Shown: positions 15,695 through 23,634, counted from the first letter of the stretch. The stretch is 24,444 nucleotides of DNA from F1-60-MAGs163 sp046091165 (GCA_046091165.1 JBJTBE010000078.1:1-24444), one strand, 5' to 3'. The notes: generated by a model from the sequence alone, not told the origin. Numbers and translations: made by a program.

Positions 15695-16558
15695 ATGACC
15701 GCCCAGCCGGAAAGCCAGCGCGACGTAGCGACCCTCCTGGAGGCGCTGCCCTACATCCGCCTCTTCCACGGCCAGACGATCGTCATCAAGTACGGCGGCG
15801 CGGCGATGGAGCAGGTCGACCTCAGCGAGGAGTTCGCCCGCGACGTCGTGCTGCTCAAGTACGTCGGCCTCAACCCGATCGTCGTCCACGGCGGGGGCCC
15901 GGAGATCACCTCGATGATGGAGCGCCTCGACATGGACGTCGAATTCCGGGACGGGCTGCGGGTCAGCGACGAGGCCACCGTCGAGGTCGCATCGATGGTC
16001 CTCGTCGGCAAGATCAACAACGAGATCGTCCTGCGGATCGGGCGCCACGGCCAGCCGGCGATCGGGCTCAGCGGCGACGACGGCGGTCTCTTCCGGGTCT
16101 CCACCCGGCAGGCGCCCGGCGGCCAGGACATCGGCTTTGTAGGGGCCATCGACGAGGTCAACACCGACGTGCTCGACCACATCACCGCCGACTACATCCC
16201 CGTCATCTCCCCGGTCGGGGCCGACGCCGAAGGGCAGGCTCACTCGATCAACGCCGACGACGCCGCCGCGGCGGTCGCGGCCGCGGTGGGGGCCTTCAAG
16301 GTGATGTTCCTCACCGACGTCCCCGGCTGGCTGGCCGACCCGGCCGACGAGGCGAGCCTGATCAGCGAGATCGACGCCGGCGGCGCCCGCGCGCGGCTGG
16401 ACTCGGTGGAGGGCGGCATGCGGGCGAAGATCGGCGCCTGCCTGGACGCCGTCGAGGGCGGTGTCCCCGCCGCCCACGTGGTCGACGGGCGGGTGCCGCA
16501 CTCGCTCCTGCTCGAGCTCTTCACCGACGCCGGATCCGGAACCAAGATCACGGCGTGA
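15695..16558 (+). CDS. argB: Acetylglutamate kinase, probably the arginine-sensitive hexameric type
   Basis: This enzyme phosphorylates N-acetylglutamate with ATP, the usual control point when acetyl is recycled. The 287-residue protein has KYGGAAM at 32-38, HGGGPEI at 65-71, GLSGDDGG at 124-131 and VGKINNEIV at 104-112, all standard amino-acid-kinase motifs. A helix-forming N-terminal extension (about 1-26, VATLLEALPYIRLF) precedes the first strand, and the C-terminus ends with SGTKI. From known structures, both traits mark the hexameric, arginine-inhibited kinases and are absent from the E. coli enzyme. The ATG is 1 nt after the argJ stop, and argD starts within the argB stop. Confidence 0.96.
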   Translation: MTAQPESQRDVATLLEALPYIRLFHGQTIVIKYGGAAMEQVDLSEEFARDVVLLKYVGLNPIVVHGGGPEITSMMERLDMDVEFRDGLRVSDEATVEVASMVLVGKINNEIVLRIGRHGQPAIGLSGDDGGLFRVSTRQAPGGQDIGFVGAIDEVNTDVLDHITADYIPVISPVGADAEGQAHSINADDAAAAVAAAVGAFKVMFLTDVPGWLADPADEASLISEIDAGGARARLDSVEGGMRAKIGACLDAVEGGVPAAHVVDGRVPHSLLLELFTDAGSGTKITA

Positions 16559-17724
16559 GCCTCGACGAGCTGCAGCGGCTCGAGTCGCAGCACGTGATCG
16601 GCACCTACGCCCGGCTGCCGGTCGAGTTCGTGCGCGGCGAGGGCTCGTGGCTGTGGGACGAGGAGGGCAACGAGTACCTCGACCTGCTCTGCGGCATCTC
16701 GGTCACCAACCTGGGCCACTGCCACCCGCGGGTGGTCGAGGCCGTCCGCGAGCAGGCCGGGACGCTGATCCACGTCTCAAACCTCTTCTACACCGTGCCG
16801 GCGATGCGCCTGGCCGCGCGGCTCACCGAATCCTCGCTCGGCGGCAAGGTCTTCTTCTGCAATTCCGGCGCCGAGGCGATCGAGGCCGCGGTCAAGCTCT
16901 CGCGCCGGGCCAGGGCCGGCGGCGGCGTCGTGACGCTCGCCGGCGGCTTCCATGGCCGTACCTACGCCGCGCTCTCGGCCACCGGCCAGGAGGAGAAGCA
17001 GGCCCCCTTCGCGCCGCTGGTTCCCGGCTTCACGACGGTCGCGGCCACGGCCGAGGCGGTCACGGAGGCCGTCGGGCCCGGCACCGCCGCGGTGATCATC
17101 GAGCCGGTCCAGGGCGAGGGCGGCGTGCGCCCGGTGCCCGACGAGGTTCTCGTAGCTGCGCGCCAGGCCTGCGACGAGCACGGCGCCGCGCTGGTGCTCG
17201 ACGAGGTCCAGGCCGGGATGGGGCGCACCGGCAGCCTCTGGGCCTACCAGCAGACGCCGGTGGTGCCCGACGCGATCACTGTCGCCAAGGCGCTGGGGGG
17301 AGGGCTGCCGATCGGCGCCCTGGTCACCGGCCCGCGCCTGGCCGACACCCTCCAGCCCGGAGACCACGGTTCCACCTTCGCCGGCGGCCCGGTGGTGGCC
17401 CGCGCCGCGCTCGAGGCCCTCGAGGTGACCGACGACCCGCAGCTGCTGGCCCGCGTGGCCGCGGTGGGGGAGACGATGCGTGAGCGGATCGCCGCCCTGC
17501 CCGGCGTGAGCGAGGTCCGCGGGCGCGGGCTGATGGTCGGTTTCGACCTCGAGGCCGGCGGCGCTCCCGACCTCGTGCGCAGCGCGCTGGCCGCCCAGCG
17601 GATCATCATCAACGCCACCGGCCCGCAGACCGTCCGGCTGCTCCCGCCCCTCACGATCACCGACGACGAGGTCGATACCGCGCTCCAGCGGCTCGCCGCC
17701 GCCCTCGAGGCCCACGCCGGCTGA
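16555..17724 (+). CDS. argD: Acetylornithine aminotransferase
   Basis: A PLP enzyme of the class III aminotransferases that converts N-acetylglutamate semialdehyde to N-acetylornithine using glutamate. The 389-residue product shows CNSGAEAIEAAVKLSR (102-117), GGFHGRT (130-136), the PLP-ring aspartate in LVLDEVQAGMGRTG (Asp216) and the Schiff-base lysine in VAKALGGG (Lys245). The GTG start overlaps the argB stop as GTGA. It is the last gene of the tightly packed argCJBD set. The enzyme may also serve lysine synthesis as the succinyldiaminopimelate aminotransferase, as in some bacteria; this is not testable here. Confidence 0.95.
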   Translation: MSLDELQRLESQHVIGTYARLPVEFVRGEGSWLWDEEGNEYLDLLCGISVTNLGHCHPRVVEAVREQAGTLIHVSNLFYTVPAMRLAARLTESSLGGKVFFCNSGAEAIEAAVKLSRRARAGGGVVTLAGGFHGRTYAALSATGQEEKQAPFAPLVPGFTTVAATAEAVTEAVGPGTAAVIIEPVQGEGGVRPVPDEVLVAARQACDEHGAALVLDEVQAGMGRTGSLWAYQQTPVVPDAITVAKALGGGLPIGALVTGPRLADTLQPGDHGSTFAGGPVVARAALEALEVTDDPQLLARVAAVGETMRERIAALPGVSEVRGRGLMVGFDLEAGGAPDLVRSALAAQRIIINATGPQTVRLLPPLTITDDEVDTALQRLAAALEAHAG

Positions 17725-17738
17725 CGGTGCCGGGTTCC

Positions 17739-17744
17739 TAGACT
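17739..17744 (+). promoter_or_regulatory. Leaderless-type -10 box (TAGACT) for argG
   Basis: TAGACT lies in the 27-bp argD-argG gap, with exactly 7 nt to the ATG at 17752 and no Shine-Dalgarno. It indicates argG has its own start point in addition to any read-through from argD. Confidence 0.55.
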
Positions 17745-17751
17745 GCCGCCG

Positions 17752-19029
17752 ATGCCGGAAACCGAGCCCACGCCCCTCAGCGCCTCCTACCTCGCGGCCC
17801 GCGAGGAGGTCAGCCGCGTCCTGCTCCTCTACTCCGGCGGCCTGGACACCAGCGTCATGTGCAAGTGGATCCAGGACGAGTACGGCGCCGAGGTCGTCGC
17901 CCTGACCATCAACCTCGGCCAGCCCGGCGAGGACTACGACGTCGTCAGGCAGAAGGCGCTCGACCTCGGCGCAGTCGCCGCCGAGGTCGTCGACGCGCGC
18001 GAGGAGTTCGCCCGCGACTACATCGTCCCGGCGATCAAGGCCAACGGCATCTACGGCCTGGGCTACCCGCTCTTCACCGCCCTGGGGCGCCCGCTGATCG
18101 CCAAGATCGCCGTCGAGCAGGCCCGCGCCCACGGCTGCGACACGGTCGCCCACGGCTGCACCGGCAAGGGCAACGACCAGGTCCGCATCGAGGGGACGGT
18201 CGCCACGCTGGCCCCGGAGCTGAAGGTGATCGCTCCCGTGCGCGAGTGGCAGATGGGCCGCGAGGAGGAGATCGCCTACGCCCGCGAGCACGGCATCCCG
18301 ATCAAGGGCGGCGCCGAGCAGACCCCGTACTCGATCGACGACAACCTCTGGGGGCGCTCCTCGGAGGGCCGCTGGATCGAGGAGCTGGGCCGCGCCCCCG
18401 AGCAGGACGTCTTCCAGCTCGTCACCCCGCCGCAGCTGGCCCCCGACGAGCCGGAGATGGTCGAGGTCGGTTTCGAGCAGGGCGTGCCCGTCTCCCTGAA
18501 CGGCGAGGCGATGGGGCTCGTCGACCTGCTGGAGAAGGCCGCGGAGATCGGCGCCCGTCACGGCGTCGGGATCATCGACCACATCGAGGACCGCATCGTC
18601 GGGCTCAAGGTGCGCGACATCTACGAGGTGCCGGCGGCGGCGATCATCCTGCCCGCCCACGCCGAGCTCGAGCGCCTCACCGGGACGATCCACCAGAACC
18701 GCTTCAAGGAGGGCCTGGACCGCCAGTGGGCCTACCTGGTCTACGCCGGGCTCTGGTGGGAGCCGCTGCGCGTGAACCTCGACGCCTTCATGGACTCGGC
18801 CAACGAGACGGTCACCGGCACGATCGGGGTCGAGTGCTTCAAGGGCGTGGCCCGCGTGGTCACCCGCAGCTCGCCCTACGCGGTCTACGACGCCTCGCTG
18901 GCCACCTTCGAGACCTCCGGCGGCCTGTTCAGCCAGAACGCCTCGCCCGGCTTCATCGAGCTGTGGAGCCTGCAGTCGCGGATGGCCTACCGGCTGCGCG
19001 AGTCGCTTGAAAACGAGCAGGACGGGTAG
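17752..19029 (+). CDS. argG: Argininosuccinate synthase
   Basis: ArgG joins citrulline and aspartate with ATP to form argininosuccinate. The 425-residue protein has the PP-loop motif SGGLDTS at 28-34, the GHGCTGKGNDQVR-type substrate loop (here AHGCTGKGNDQVRIE), KGGAEQTPYSIDDNLWGRS, and the EVKDRIVGLK-like segment HIEDRIVGLKVRDIYE. Twenty residues precede the first beta strand, a slight N-terminal extension. The ATG is set by the TAGACT box 7 nt upstream. It lies 27 bp after argD. argH, often next to argG, is absent; a small TM gene follows instead. The TAG stop codon forms the first half of the next gene's -10 box. Confidence 0.97.
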   Translation: MPETEPTPLSASYLAAREEVSRVLLLYSGGLDTSVMCKWIQDEYGAEVVALTINLGQPGEDYDVVRQKALDLGAVAAEVVDAREEFARDYIVPAIKANGIYGLGYPLFTALGRPLIAKIAVEQARAHGCDTVAHGCTGKGNDQVRIEGTVATLAPELKVIAPVREWQMGREEEIAYAREHGIPIKGGAEQTPYSIDDNLWGRSSEGRWIEELGRAPEQDVFQLVTPPQLAPDEPEMVEVGFEQGVPVSLNGEAMGLVDLLEKAAEIGARHGVGIIDHIEDRIVGLKVRDIYEVPAAAIILPAHAELERLTGTIHQNRFKEGLDRQWAYLVYAGLWWEPLRVNLDAFMDSANETVTGTIGVECFKGVARVVTRSSPYAVYDASLATFETSGGLFSQNASPGFIELWSLQSRMAYRLRESLENEQDG

Positions 19030-19032
19030 CCT
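19027..19032 (+). promoter_or_regulatory. Leaderless-type -10 box (TAGCCT) overlapping the argG stop codon
   Basis: TAGCCT begins with the argG TAG stop and is followed by 6 nt and the ATG at 19039. The downstream gene has no Shine-Dalgarno. Confidence 0.45.
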
Positions 19033-19038
19033 CCGAGC

Positions 19039-19236
19039 ATGCTCTCACCACGCGCGTACCAGCTGATCGGCATGGCCACCTGGCACGGCGGCAAGGTCTA
19101 CGCCCGTCGCCGGGCCCCCCAGTACGCGGGGCCGGCGAAGCTGGCGGCGGCGATCGTCGTCGGCGCCGTAGTCCTTGGAGCGATCGCGATCGTCGGCTCG
19201 AACCTGCGCGAGCCCGACCCGTTCACCACGGTCTAG
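19039..19236 (+). CDS. Small single-TM protein of unknown function
   Basis: I do not recognise this 65-residue protein. It has a basic N-terminal half (GKVYARRRAPQY around 18-29) followed by one strongly hydrophobic helix of about 20 residues (34-54, AAAIVVGAVVLGAIAIVG) and a short acidic tail ending FTTV. The arrangement predicts one membrane span with the basic side in the cytoplasm. It has a leaderless start (TAGCCT plus 6 nt) and lies 9 bp after argG and 26 bp before the coiled-coil gene. Codon use matches its neighbours (G/C in third positions), which supports it being a real gene. Confidence 0.65.
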   Translation: MLSPRAYQLIGMATWHGGKVYARRRAPQYAGPAKLAAAIVVGAVVLGAIAIVGSNLREPDPFTTV

Positions 19237-19249
19237 CGCCCGCGCCGGT

Positions 19250-19255
19250 TACGCT
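19250..19255 (+). promoter_or_regulatory. Leaderless-type -10 box (TACGCT) for the coiled-coil gene
   Basis: TACGCT is followed by 7 nt and the ATG at 19263. It lies in the 26-bp gap after the small TM gene. No Shine-Dalgarno is present. Confidence 0.45.
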
Positions 19256-19262
19256 GGCCGCC

Positions 19263-20000
19263 ATGGCCGGCCCGCTCAAGCCCGTCCCCGACCCGGAGCC
19301 CGACCCGGACGCGCCGGACGGCCCTGAAGTTTCTGCCGACGGGTCTGCTCCCGACGCCGCCGTCCTCGCCGAGAGGCGCGCCCGCCGCGCCGAGCTGGCC
19401 GAGAAGGAGCTGCGCGAGCGCCTGGCCGGAGCCGAGGAGCGGATCGCCGAGCTCGAGCTCGTGGCGCAGGAGTCCGAGCGTGCCCGCGCCGACCTCCAGG
19501 CCCGCCGGCGCCGCGACGCCGAGGCTGCCGCCCTGGTCGGCGAGGCCGCCGGCGCCGTGGCCGCCGCCCGCCTGGCGGTCGACCGCGAGATCCACGCCCG
19601 CCAGGCCGCCGAGGCCGCGCTGGCCGCCGAGCGGATAGCCCGCGAGGCCGCCGAGCAGGCGGTGATCGCCGAACGCGCCGCGCGCGACGCGGCCACCGAG
19701 GCCCTGGTCGCCGCGCGGGTGCGGGAGATCCCCGCGCCCGCCCCGCTGGCTCGGCCTTCCGAGCCGGTTCCCGGGGTCGGCCCGGCGCTGCGTGGCTCCG
19801 CGAGCCGCCCGGACGACGAGCTCGCCGCCGGTATCGCCGCCGCCGCCGAGCGCCTGCGGGCCGGCGCGGCCGCCGGCGGACAGTCGCCTTCGGGGCCGAG
19901 CCCGGAGCCCCCTCCGGGCTCGCGGCCGGCGCCGGTCCCCGGGCGCCGCTCCGGCGGCCTCGTCGGCTGGCTCGAGCGCCGCTTCGGGCGACCCCGCTGA
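19263..20000 (+). CDS. Ala/Glu/Arg-rich coiled-coil protein of unknown function
   Basis: This 245-residue protein was not recognised. Residues 1-30 are Pro/Asp-rich (repeated PDPEPDPD). Residues about 34-147 form a long, charged, alanine-rich helix with heptad-like spacing, probably a coiled coil. A Pro-rich linker (about 150-170) and a Gly/Pro/Ser region follow. The last 15 residues, GGLVGWLERRFGRPR, look like a short basic amphipathic helix. It may be a cytoplasmic scaffold that touches the membrane through this tail; that is inference only. It sits directly upstream of dnaE on the same strand, with a leaderless promoter of its own. GC-rich low-complexity coding is a risk, but the promoter spacing and the clean Met start support a real gene. 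Confidence 0.65.
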   Translation: MAGPLKPVPDPEPDPDAPDGPEVSADGSAPDAAVLAERRARRAELAEKELRERLAGAEERIAELELVAQESERARADLQARRRRDAEAAALVGEAAGAVAAARLAVDREIHARQAAEAALAAERIAREAAEQAVIAERAARDAATEALVAARVREIPAPAPLARPSEPVPGVGPALRGSASRPDDELAAGIAAAAERLRAGAAAGGQSPSGPSPEPPPGSRPAPVPGRRSGGLVGWLERRFGRPR

Positions 20001-20049
20001 GAGCGCGAAAAGCGTTGCGAAAGGCGCCCGCCGCGTCCGCTCCGGCACC

Positions 20050-20055
20050 TAAGCT
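20050..20055 (+). promoter_or_regulatory. Candidate -10 box (TAAGCT) for dnaE
   Basis: TAAGCT lies in the 64-bp gap before dnaE, with 9 nt to the GTG at 20065. The spacing is 2 nt longer than the common 7. No Shine-Dalgarno precedes the GTG. Confidence 0.4.
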
Positions 20056-20064
20056 GGCTGGTCC

Positions 20065-23000
20065 GTGACCGAGGCCAGCTGCGTCCACCTGCACGTCCAT
20101 TCCGAGTACTCGCTGCTCGATGGCGCCTGCAGGATCGACGCCCTCGCCGAGCGCGCCGCCGCCTTCAACCAGCCCGCGCTGGCCCTCACCGACCACGGCG
20201 TGATGAACGGAGCCGTCGAGCTCCACCTCGCCGCCCGCAAGCACGGCATCAAGCCGATCGTCGGCTGCGAGATCTACCTCGTCGACGACCACGCCGACAC
20301 CGGCTCCGGCAAGGTCGAGCGCAACCACCTCACCCTCCTGGCCGCCACCGACGAGGGGTACCGCAACCTCGTCAAGCTCTGTTCCGAGGGCTTCCTCTCC
20401 GGCCTCAACCGCGGCCGCCCCAACGTCGACATGGGGCAGGTCGCCGCCCACGGCGAGGGCCTGATCGCGCTCACCGGATGCCTGGCCTCGCGCTTTGCCG
20501 GGCGCCTCTCCGAGGGCCGCGACGACGAGGCCCGCGCCCACGTCGACGAGCTGATGGGCGCGGTCGGCGCCGACAACGTCTACTTCGAGGTCCAGAAGAA
20601 CGGGCTCGAGCAGCAGGAGCGCGCCAATGACGGGATCGTGAAGATCGCCCGCGAGCTCGGGCGCCCGATCGTCGGCACCGGCGACGTGCACTACCTGACC
20701 GCCGACGACCACAGCCACCACACGGCGCTGCTCTGCGTCCAGACCAAGTCGACGCTCGCCGACCCGAAGATGGTCTTCGACCACAACGAGTTCTACCTGC
20801 GCTCCAGCGAGGAGATGGCCGAGTCGTTCTCCGAGTGGCCCGAGGCGCTGGCCACCACGCTGGAGATCGCCGAGCGCTGCAACGTCGAGCTCGAGCTCGA
20901 CAAGCAGCTGATCCCGCGCTTCCTCGAGGAGGGCCAGGACGAGCCCGCCTTCCTGCGCGAGCGGGTGGAGGAGGGGCTGCGCGAGCGCTACGGCGACCCG
21001 CTCCCCGCCGAGGCCCGCGAGCGGATGGAGATGGAGCTCGGCGTGATCGACCGGATGGGCTTCAGCGCCTACTTCCTGATCGTCTGGGACTTCGTGCGCT
21101 GGGCGCGCGAGAACGGCATCGCCGTCGGCCCGGGTCGCGGCTCGGCGGCCGGCTCGATCGTCGCCTATGCGCTGCAGATCACCGACGTCGACCCGCTCGC
21201 CTATGGCCTGCTCTTCGAGCGCTTCCTCAACCCCGAGCGCGTCTCCATGCCGGACATCGACATCGACTTCTCGGTCCGCGGCCGCGAGCGGGTGATCCAG
21301 TACGTGACCGAGAAGTACGGGCGTGACTCGGTCGCCCAAATCGTCACCTTCGGCAAGATGTTCCCGCGCCAGGCCACCCGTGACGCCGCGCGCGTCCTGG
21401 GCCACGACTACGGCGTCGGCGACCGCCTCGCCAAGCTCATCCCCGACCCGATCCAGGGCCGCGCCCCCAACTTCGAGGACTGCCTCAAGCCCGGCGAGCC
21501 GCTCAAGGCGGCTATCGACGAGGACCCGACCGCCCGCCAGGTGATCGACGTCGCCCAGGGCCTGGAGGGGATCGTCCGCAACTCCTCGATCCACGCCGCG
21601 GCCGTGGTCATCGCCGACCGCCCGCTCACCGAGATCGTCCCCGTCCAGCTGGCCGACGCCAACGCCACCGACGAGGAGGGCAACCGCGTCTACAAGGTGG
21701 TCACGCAGTTCTCGATGAAGCCGGTCGAGCAGCTCGGCCTGCTGAAGATGGACTTCCTGGGGCTGCGCAACCTCGACGTGATCGAGGACGCCCTGGACAT
21801 CATCGAGCGTTCCACCGGCGAGCGTCCCTCGATGAAGCGCCTGCCCCTCGACGATCCGAAGACCTACGAGATGCTCACGCGCGGCGAGTCGGTCGGCGTC
21901 TTCCAGTTCGAGTCCGAGGGGATGCAGGACGCGCTGCGCAAGGTCAAGCCGACCGAGTTCAACGACCTCGTCGCCCTGGTCGCGCTCTACCGCCCGGGCG
22001 CGATGGACCAGATCCCCACCTACGCCAAGGGCAAGCGCGACCCGTCGAGCGTCGTGGTCCGCGACCCGCGCCTGGCCCCGATCCTCGGCGGCACCTACGG
22101 CGTGATCATCTACCAGGAGCAGGCGATGCAGATCGCCACCGAGATCGCCGGCTTCAGCGGCGCCAAGGCCGACGACCTGCGCAAGGCGATCGGCAAGAAG
22201 GACCGCGAGGCGATGAAGAAGCTCGAGCCCGAGTTCCGCGAGGGCTGCAAGGCCTCCGGCACCGACCCGGGCGTAATCGAGTGGCTCTGGGAGACCAACC
22301 GCAAGTCGGCCGACTACTCGTTCAACCGCTCGCACGCGGCCTGCTACGCGCTGATCGCCTATCGCACCGCCTGGCTTAAGGCCAACTACCCGGCCGAGTA
22401 CATGGCGGCGCTGATCTCCTCGGTGATGGACACCAAGGACAAGGTCCCGGCCTTCATCGCCCGTTGCGAGGAGATGGGCATCGGCATCCTGCCGCCCGAC
22501 GTAAACCTCTCCGACCACAACTTCGTCGTCGACGGCAGCGACATCCGCTTCGGACTCGACGCGGTCAAGGGCGTCGGCTACCAGGCGGTCGAGGCGATCA
22601 AGGGGGCCCGCGAGGAGGGCGGCGAGTTCAAGAGCCTCTGGGACTTCTGCGAGCGGGTAAACCAGCAGCACGTGAACCGCAAGGCGATCGAAGCGCTGAT
22701 CAAGTGCGGCGCCTTCGACTCGACCGGCGCCTCGCGGCGCGCGATGGTCGAGGTGCTCGAGCAGGCCCAGTCGGCCGGCCAGAAGAGCCAGCTCGACGCC
22801 CAGATCGGCCAAGGCTCGATCTTCGACATGGTCGAGGCGGAGGCCGGCTCCCCGGCTTCGACCTCCAGCCATCCGCCGATCATCGGCTCGGAGTACGAGC
22901 AGTCCGAGCTGCTGGCCGCCGAGAAGGAGTCGATCGGCTGCTTCCTCTCAACCCACCCGCTCAAGGAGCTGCGCCCGGCGCTGCGCGAGGCCACCGACGG

Positions 23001-23598
23001 CACGCTCACCGAGATCTGCGCCCGGCGCGACGGCGACAAGGTGACCGTCGGCGGGATCATCACCCAGGCCCGGAAGATCAAGACCAAGAAGGGCGACCCG
23101 ATGATGTTCGCCACCCTCAGCGACCTCGAGGGTGAGGTCGAGCTCGTGGTCTTCGGAAAGGTGATGGCCGAGCACCACCAGGACCTCGAGGTCGACTCGG
23201 TGGTGCTCGTCCACGGCCGGGTCGACCACAAGGAGGCCGACGGGATCGGCGCTGCCCGCACCTGCGTGGTCGTGCAGAAGGTCAAGCCGTTCTCGCCGAG
23301 CCGCGAGGAGGTCGAGCAGGCGGCCGAGCGCCACGAGGCCGCCCAGGGCGACCCGGAGCCGCTGACGCTGCGCCTCGACGCCCAGGCGCGCGCCTATCCG
23401 GCGACGGTGCTCGACGACCTCAAGCACATCCTCGGCAACCACAGCGGCGAGCACGAGGTGGTGCTGGAGATCTCGACCTCGGCGGGGGAGAGGTCGCTGC
23501 GCTTTGGCGAGGAGTACCGCGTCGCGCCGACCCCGAGCCTGCGTGCCGAGCTCGAGCACATCCTCGGGCCCGCGGCCCTGCGCAGCGCCGCGGCCTAG
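20065..23598 (+). CDS. dnaE: DNA polymerase III subunit alpha
   Basis: Replicative polymerase subunit, 1177 residues, standard for DnaE. The PHP domain (about 5-280) keeps nine metal-ligand positions by my alignment: His10, His12, Asp19, His44, Glu69, His88, Cys139, Asp207 and His209. Palm aspartates are in PDIDIDF (Asp397, Asp399) and MDFLGLRNL (Asp563). GPGRGSAAGS precedes the palm motif. QGSIFDM at 916-922 fits the beta-clamp-binding motif. An OB-fold begins near 993 (VTVGGIITQARKIKTKKGD), followed by a C-terminal domain. The GTG at 20065 gives MTEASCVHLHVHSEYS, the expected start just before the PHP motif. It converges on nfo. Confidence 0.97.
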   Translation: MTEASCVHLHVHSEYSLLDGACRIDALAERAAAFNQPALALTDHGVMNGAVELHLAARKHGIKPIVGCEIYLVDDHADTGSGKVERNHLTLLAATDEGYRNLVKLCSEGFLSGLNRGRPNVDMGQVAAHGEGLIALTGCLASRFAGRLSEGRDDEARAHVDELMGAVGADNVYFEVQKNGLEQQERANDGIVKIARELGRPIVGTGDVHYLTADDHSHHTALLCVQTKSTLADPKMVFDHNEFYLRSSEEMAESFSEWPEALATTLEIAERCNVELELDKQLIPRFLEEGQDEPAFLRERVEEGLRERYGDPLPAEARERMEMELGVIDRMGFSAYFLIVWDFVRWARENGIAVGPGRGSAAGSIVAYALQITDVDPLAYGLLFERFLNPERVSMPDIDIDFSVRGRERVIQYVTEKYGRDSVAQIVTFGKMFPRQATRDAARVLGHDYGVGDRLAKLIPDPIQGRAPNFEDCLKPGEPLKAAIDEDPTARQVIDVAQGLEGIVRNSSIHAAAVVIADRPLTEIVPVQLADANATDEEGNRVYKVVTQFSMKPVEQLGLLKMDFLGLRNLDVIEDALDIIERSTGERPSMKRLPLDDPKTYEMLTRGESVGVFQFESEGMQDALRKVKPTEFNDLVALVALYRPGAMDQIPTYAKGKRDPSSVVVRDPRLAPILGGTYGVIIYQEQAMQIATEIAGFSGAKADDLRKAIGKKDREAMKKLEPEFREGCKASGTDPGVIEWLWETNRKSADYSFNRSHAACYALIAYRTAWLKANYPAEYMAALISSVMDTKDKVPAFIARCEEMGIGILPPDVNLSDHNFVVDGSDIRFGLDAVKGVGYQAVEAIKGAREEGGEFKSLWDFCERVNQQHVNRKAIEALIKCGAFDSTGASRRAMVEVLEQAQSAGQKSQLDAQIGQGSIFDMVEAEAGSPASTSSHPPIIGSEYEQSELLAAEKESIGCFLSTHPLKELRPALREATDGTLTEICARRDGDKVTVGGIITQARKIKTKKGDPMMFATLSDLEGEVELVVFGKVMAEHHQDLEVDSVVLVHGRVDHKEADGIGAARTCVVVQKVKPFSPSREEVEQAAERHEAAQGDPEPLTLRLDAQARAYPATVLDDLKHILGNHSGEHEVVLEISTSAGERSLRFGEEYRVAPTPSLRAELEHILGPAALRSAAA

Positions 23599-23604
23599 GC
23601 GCCG

Positions 23605-23634
23605 CGCCGGCCCTCCCGGCGCCCCGGGCCGGCG
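23605..23634. terminator. GC-rich stem between convergent dnaE and nfo
   Basis: A 9-bp perfect inverted repeat (23605-23613 with 23626-23634, core GCCGGCCC/GGGCCGGC) encloses 12 nt and fills most of the 36-bp gap between the two stop codons. There is no T tract on either side, so it may be a weak bidirectional or non-canonical terminator. Confidence 0.35.

Noticed and set aside
20001..20064. GCGAAA repeated at 20005 and 20017 upstream of dnaE as a possible regulator box
   Set aside because: Only two short copies, no symmetry and no known match; too weak to call.
19276..22872. 1198-codon open frame on the minus strand, antisense to dnaE and the coiled-coil gene
   Set aside because: It is a GC-driven shadow: long antisense frames are expected when third positions are almost all G/C. 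The translation is low-complexity and the sense strand encodes clear DnaE motifs.
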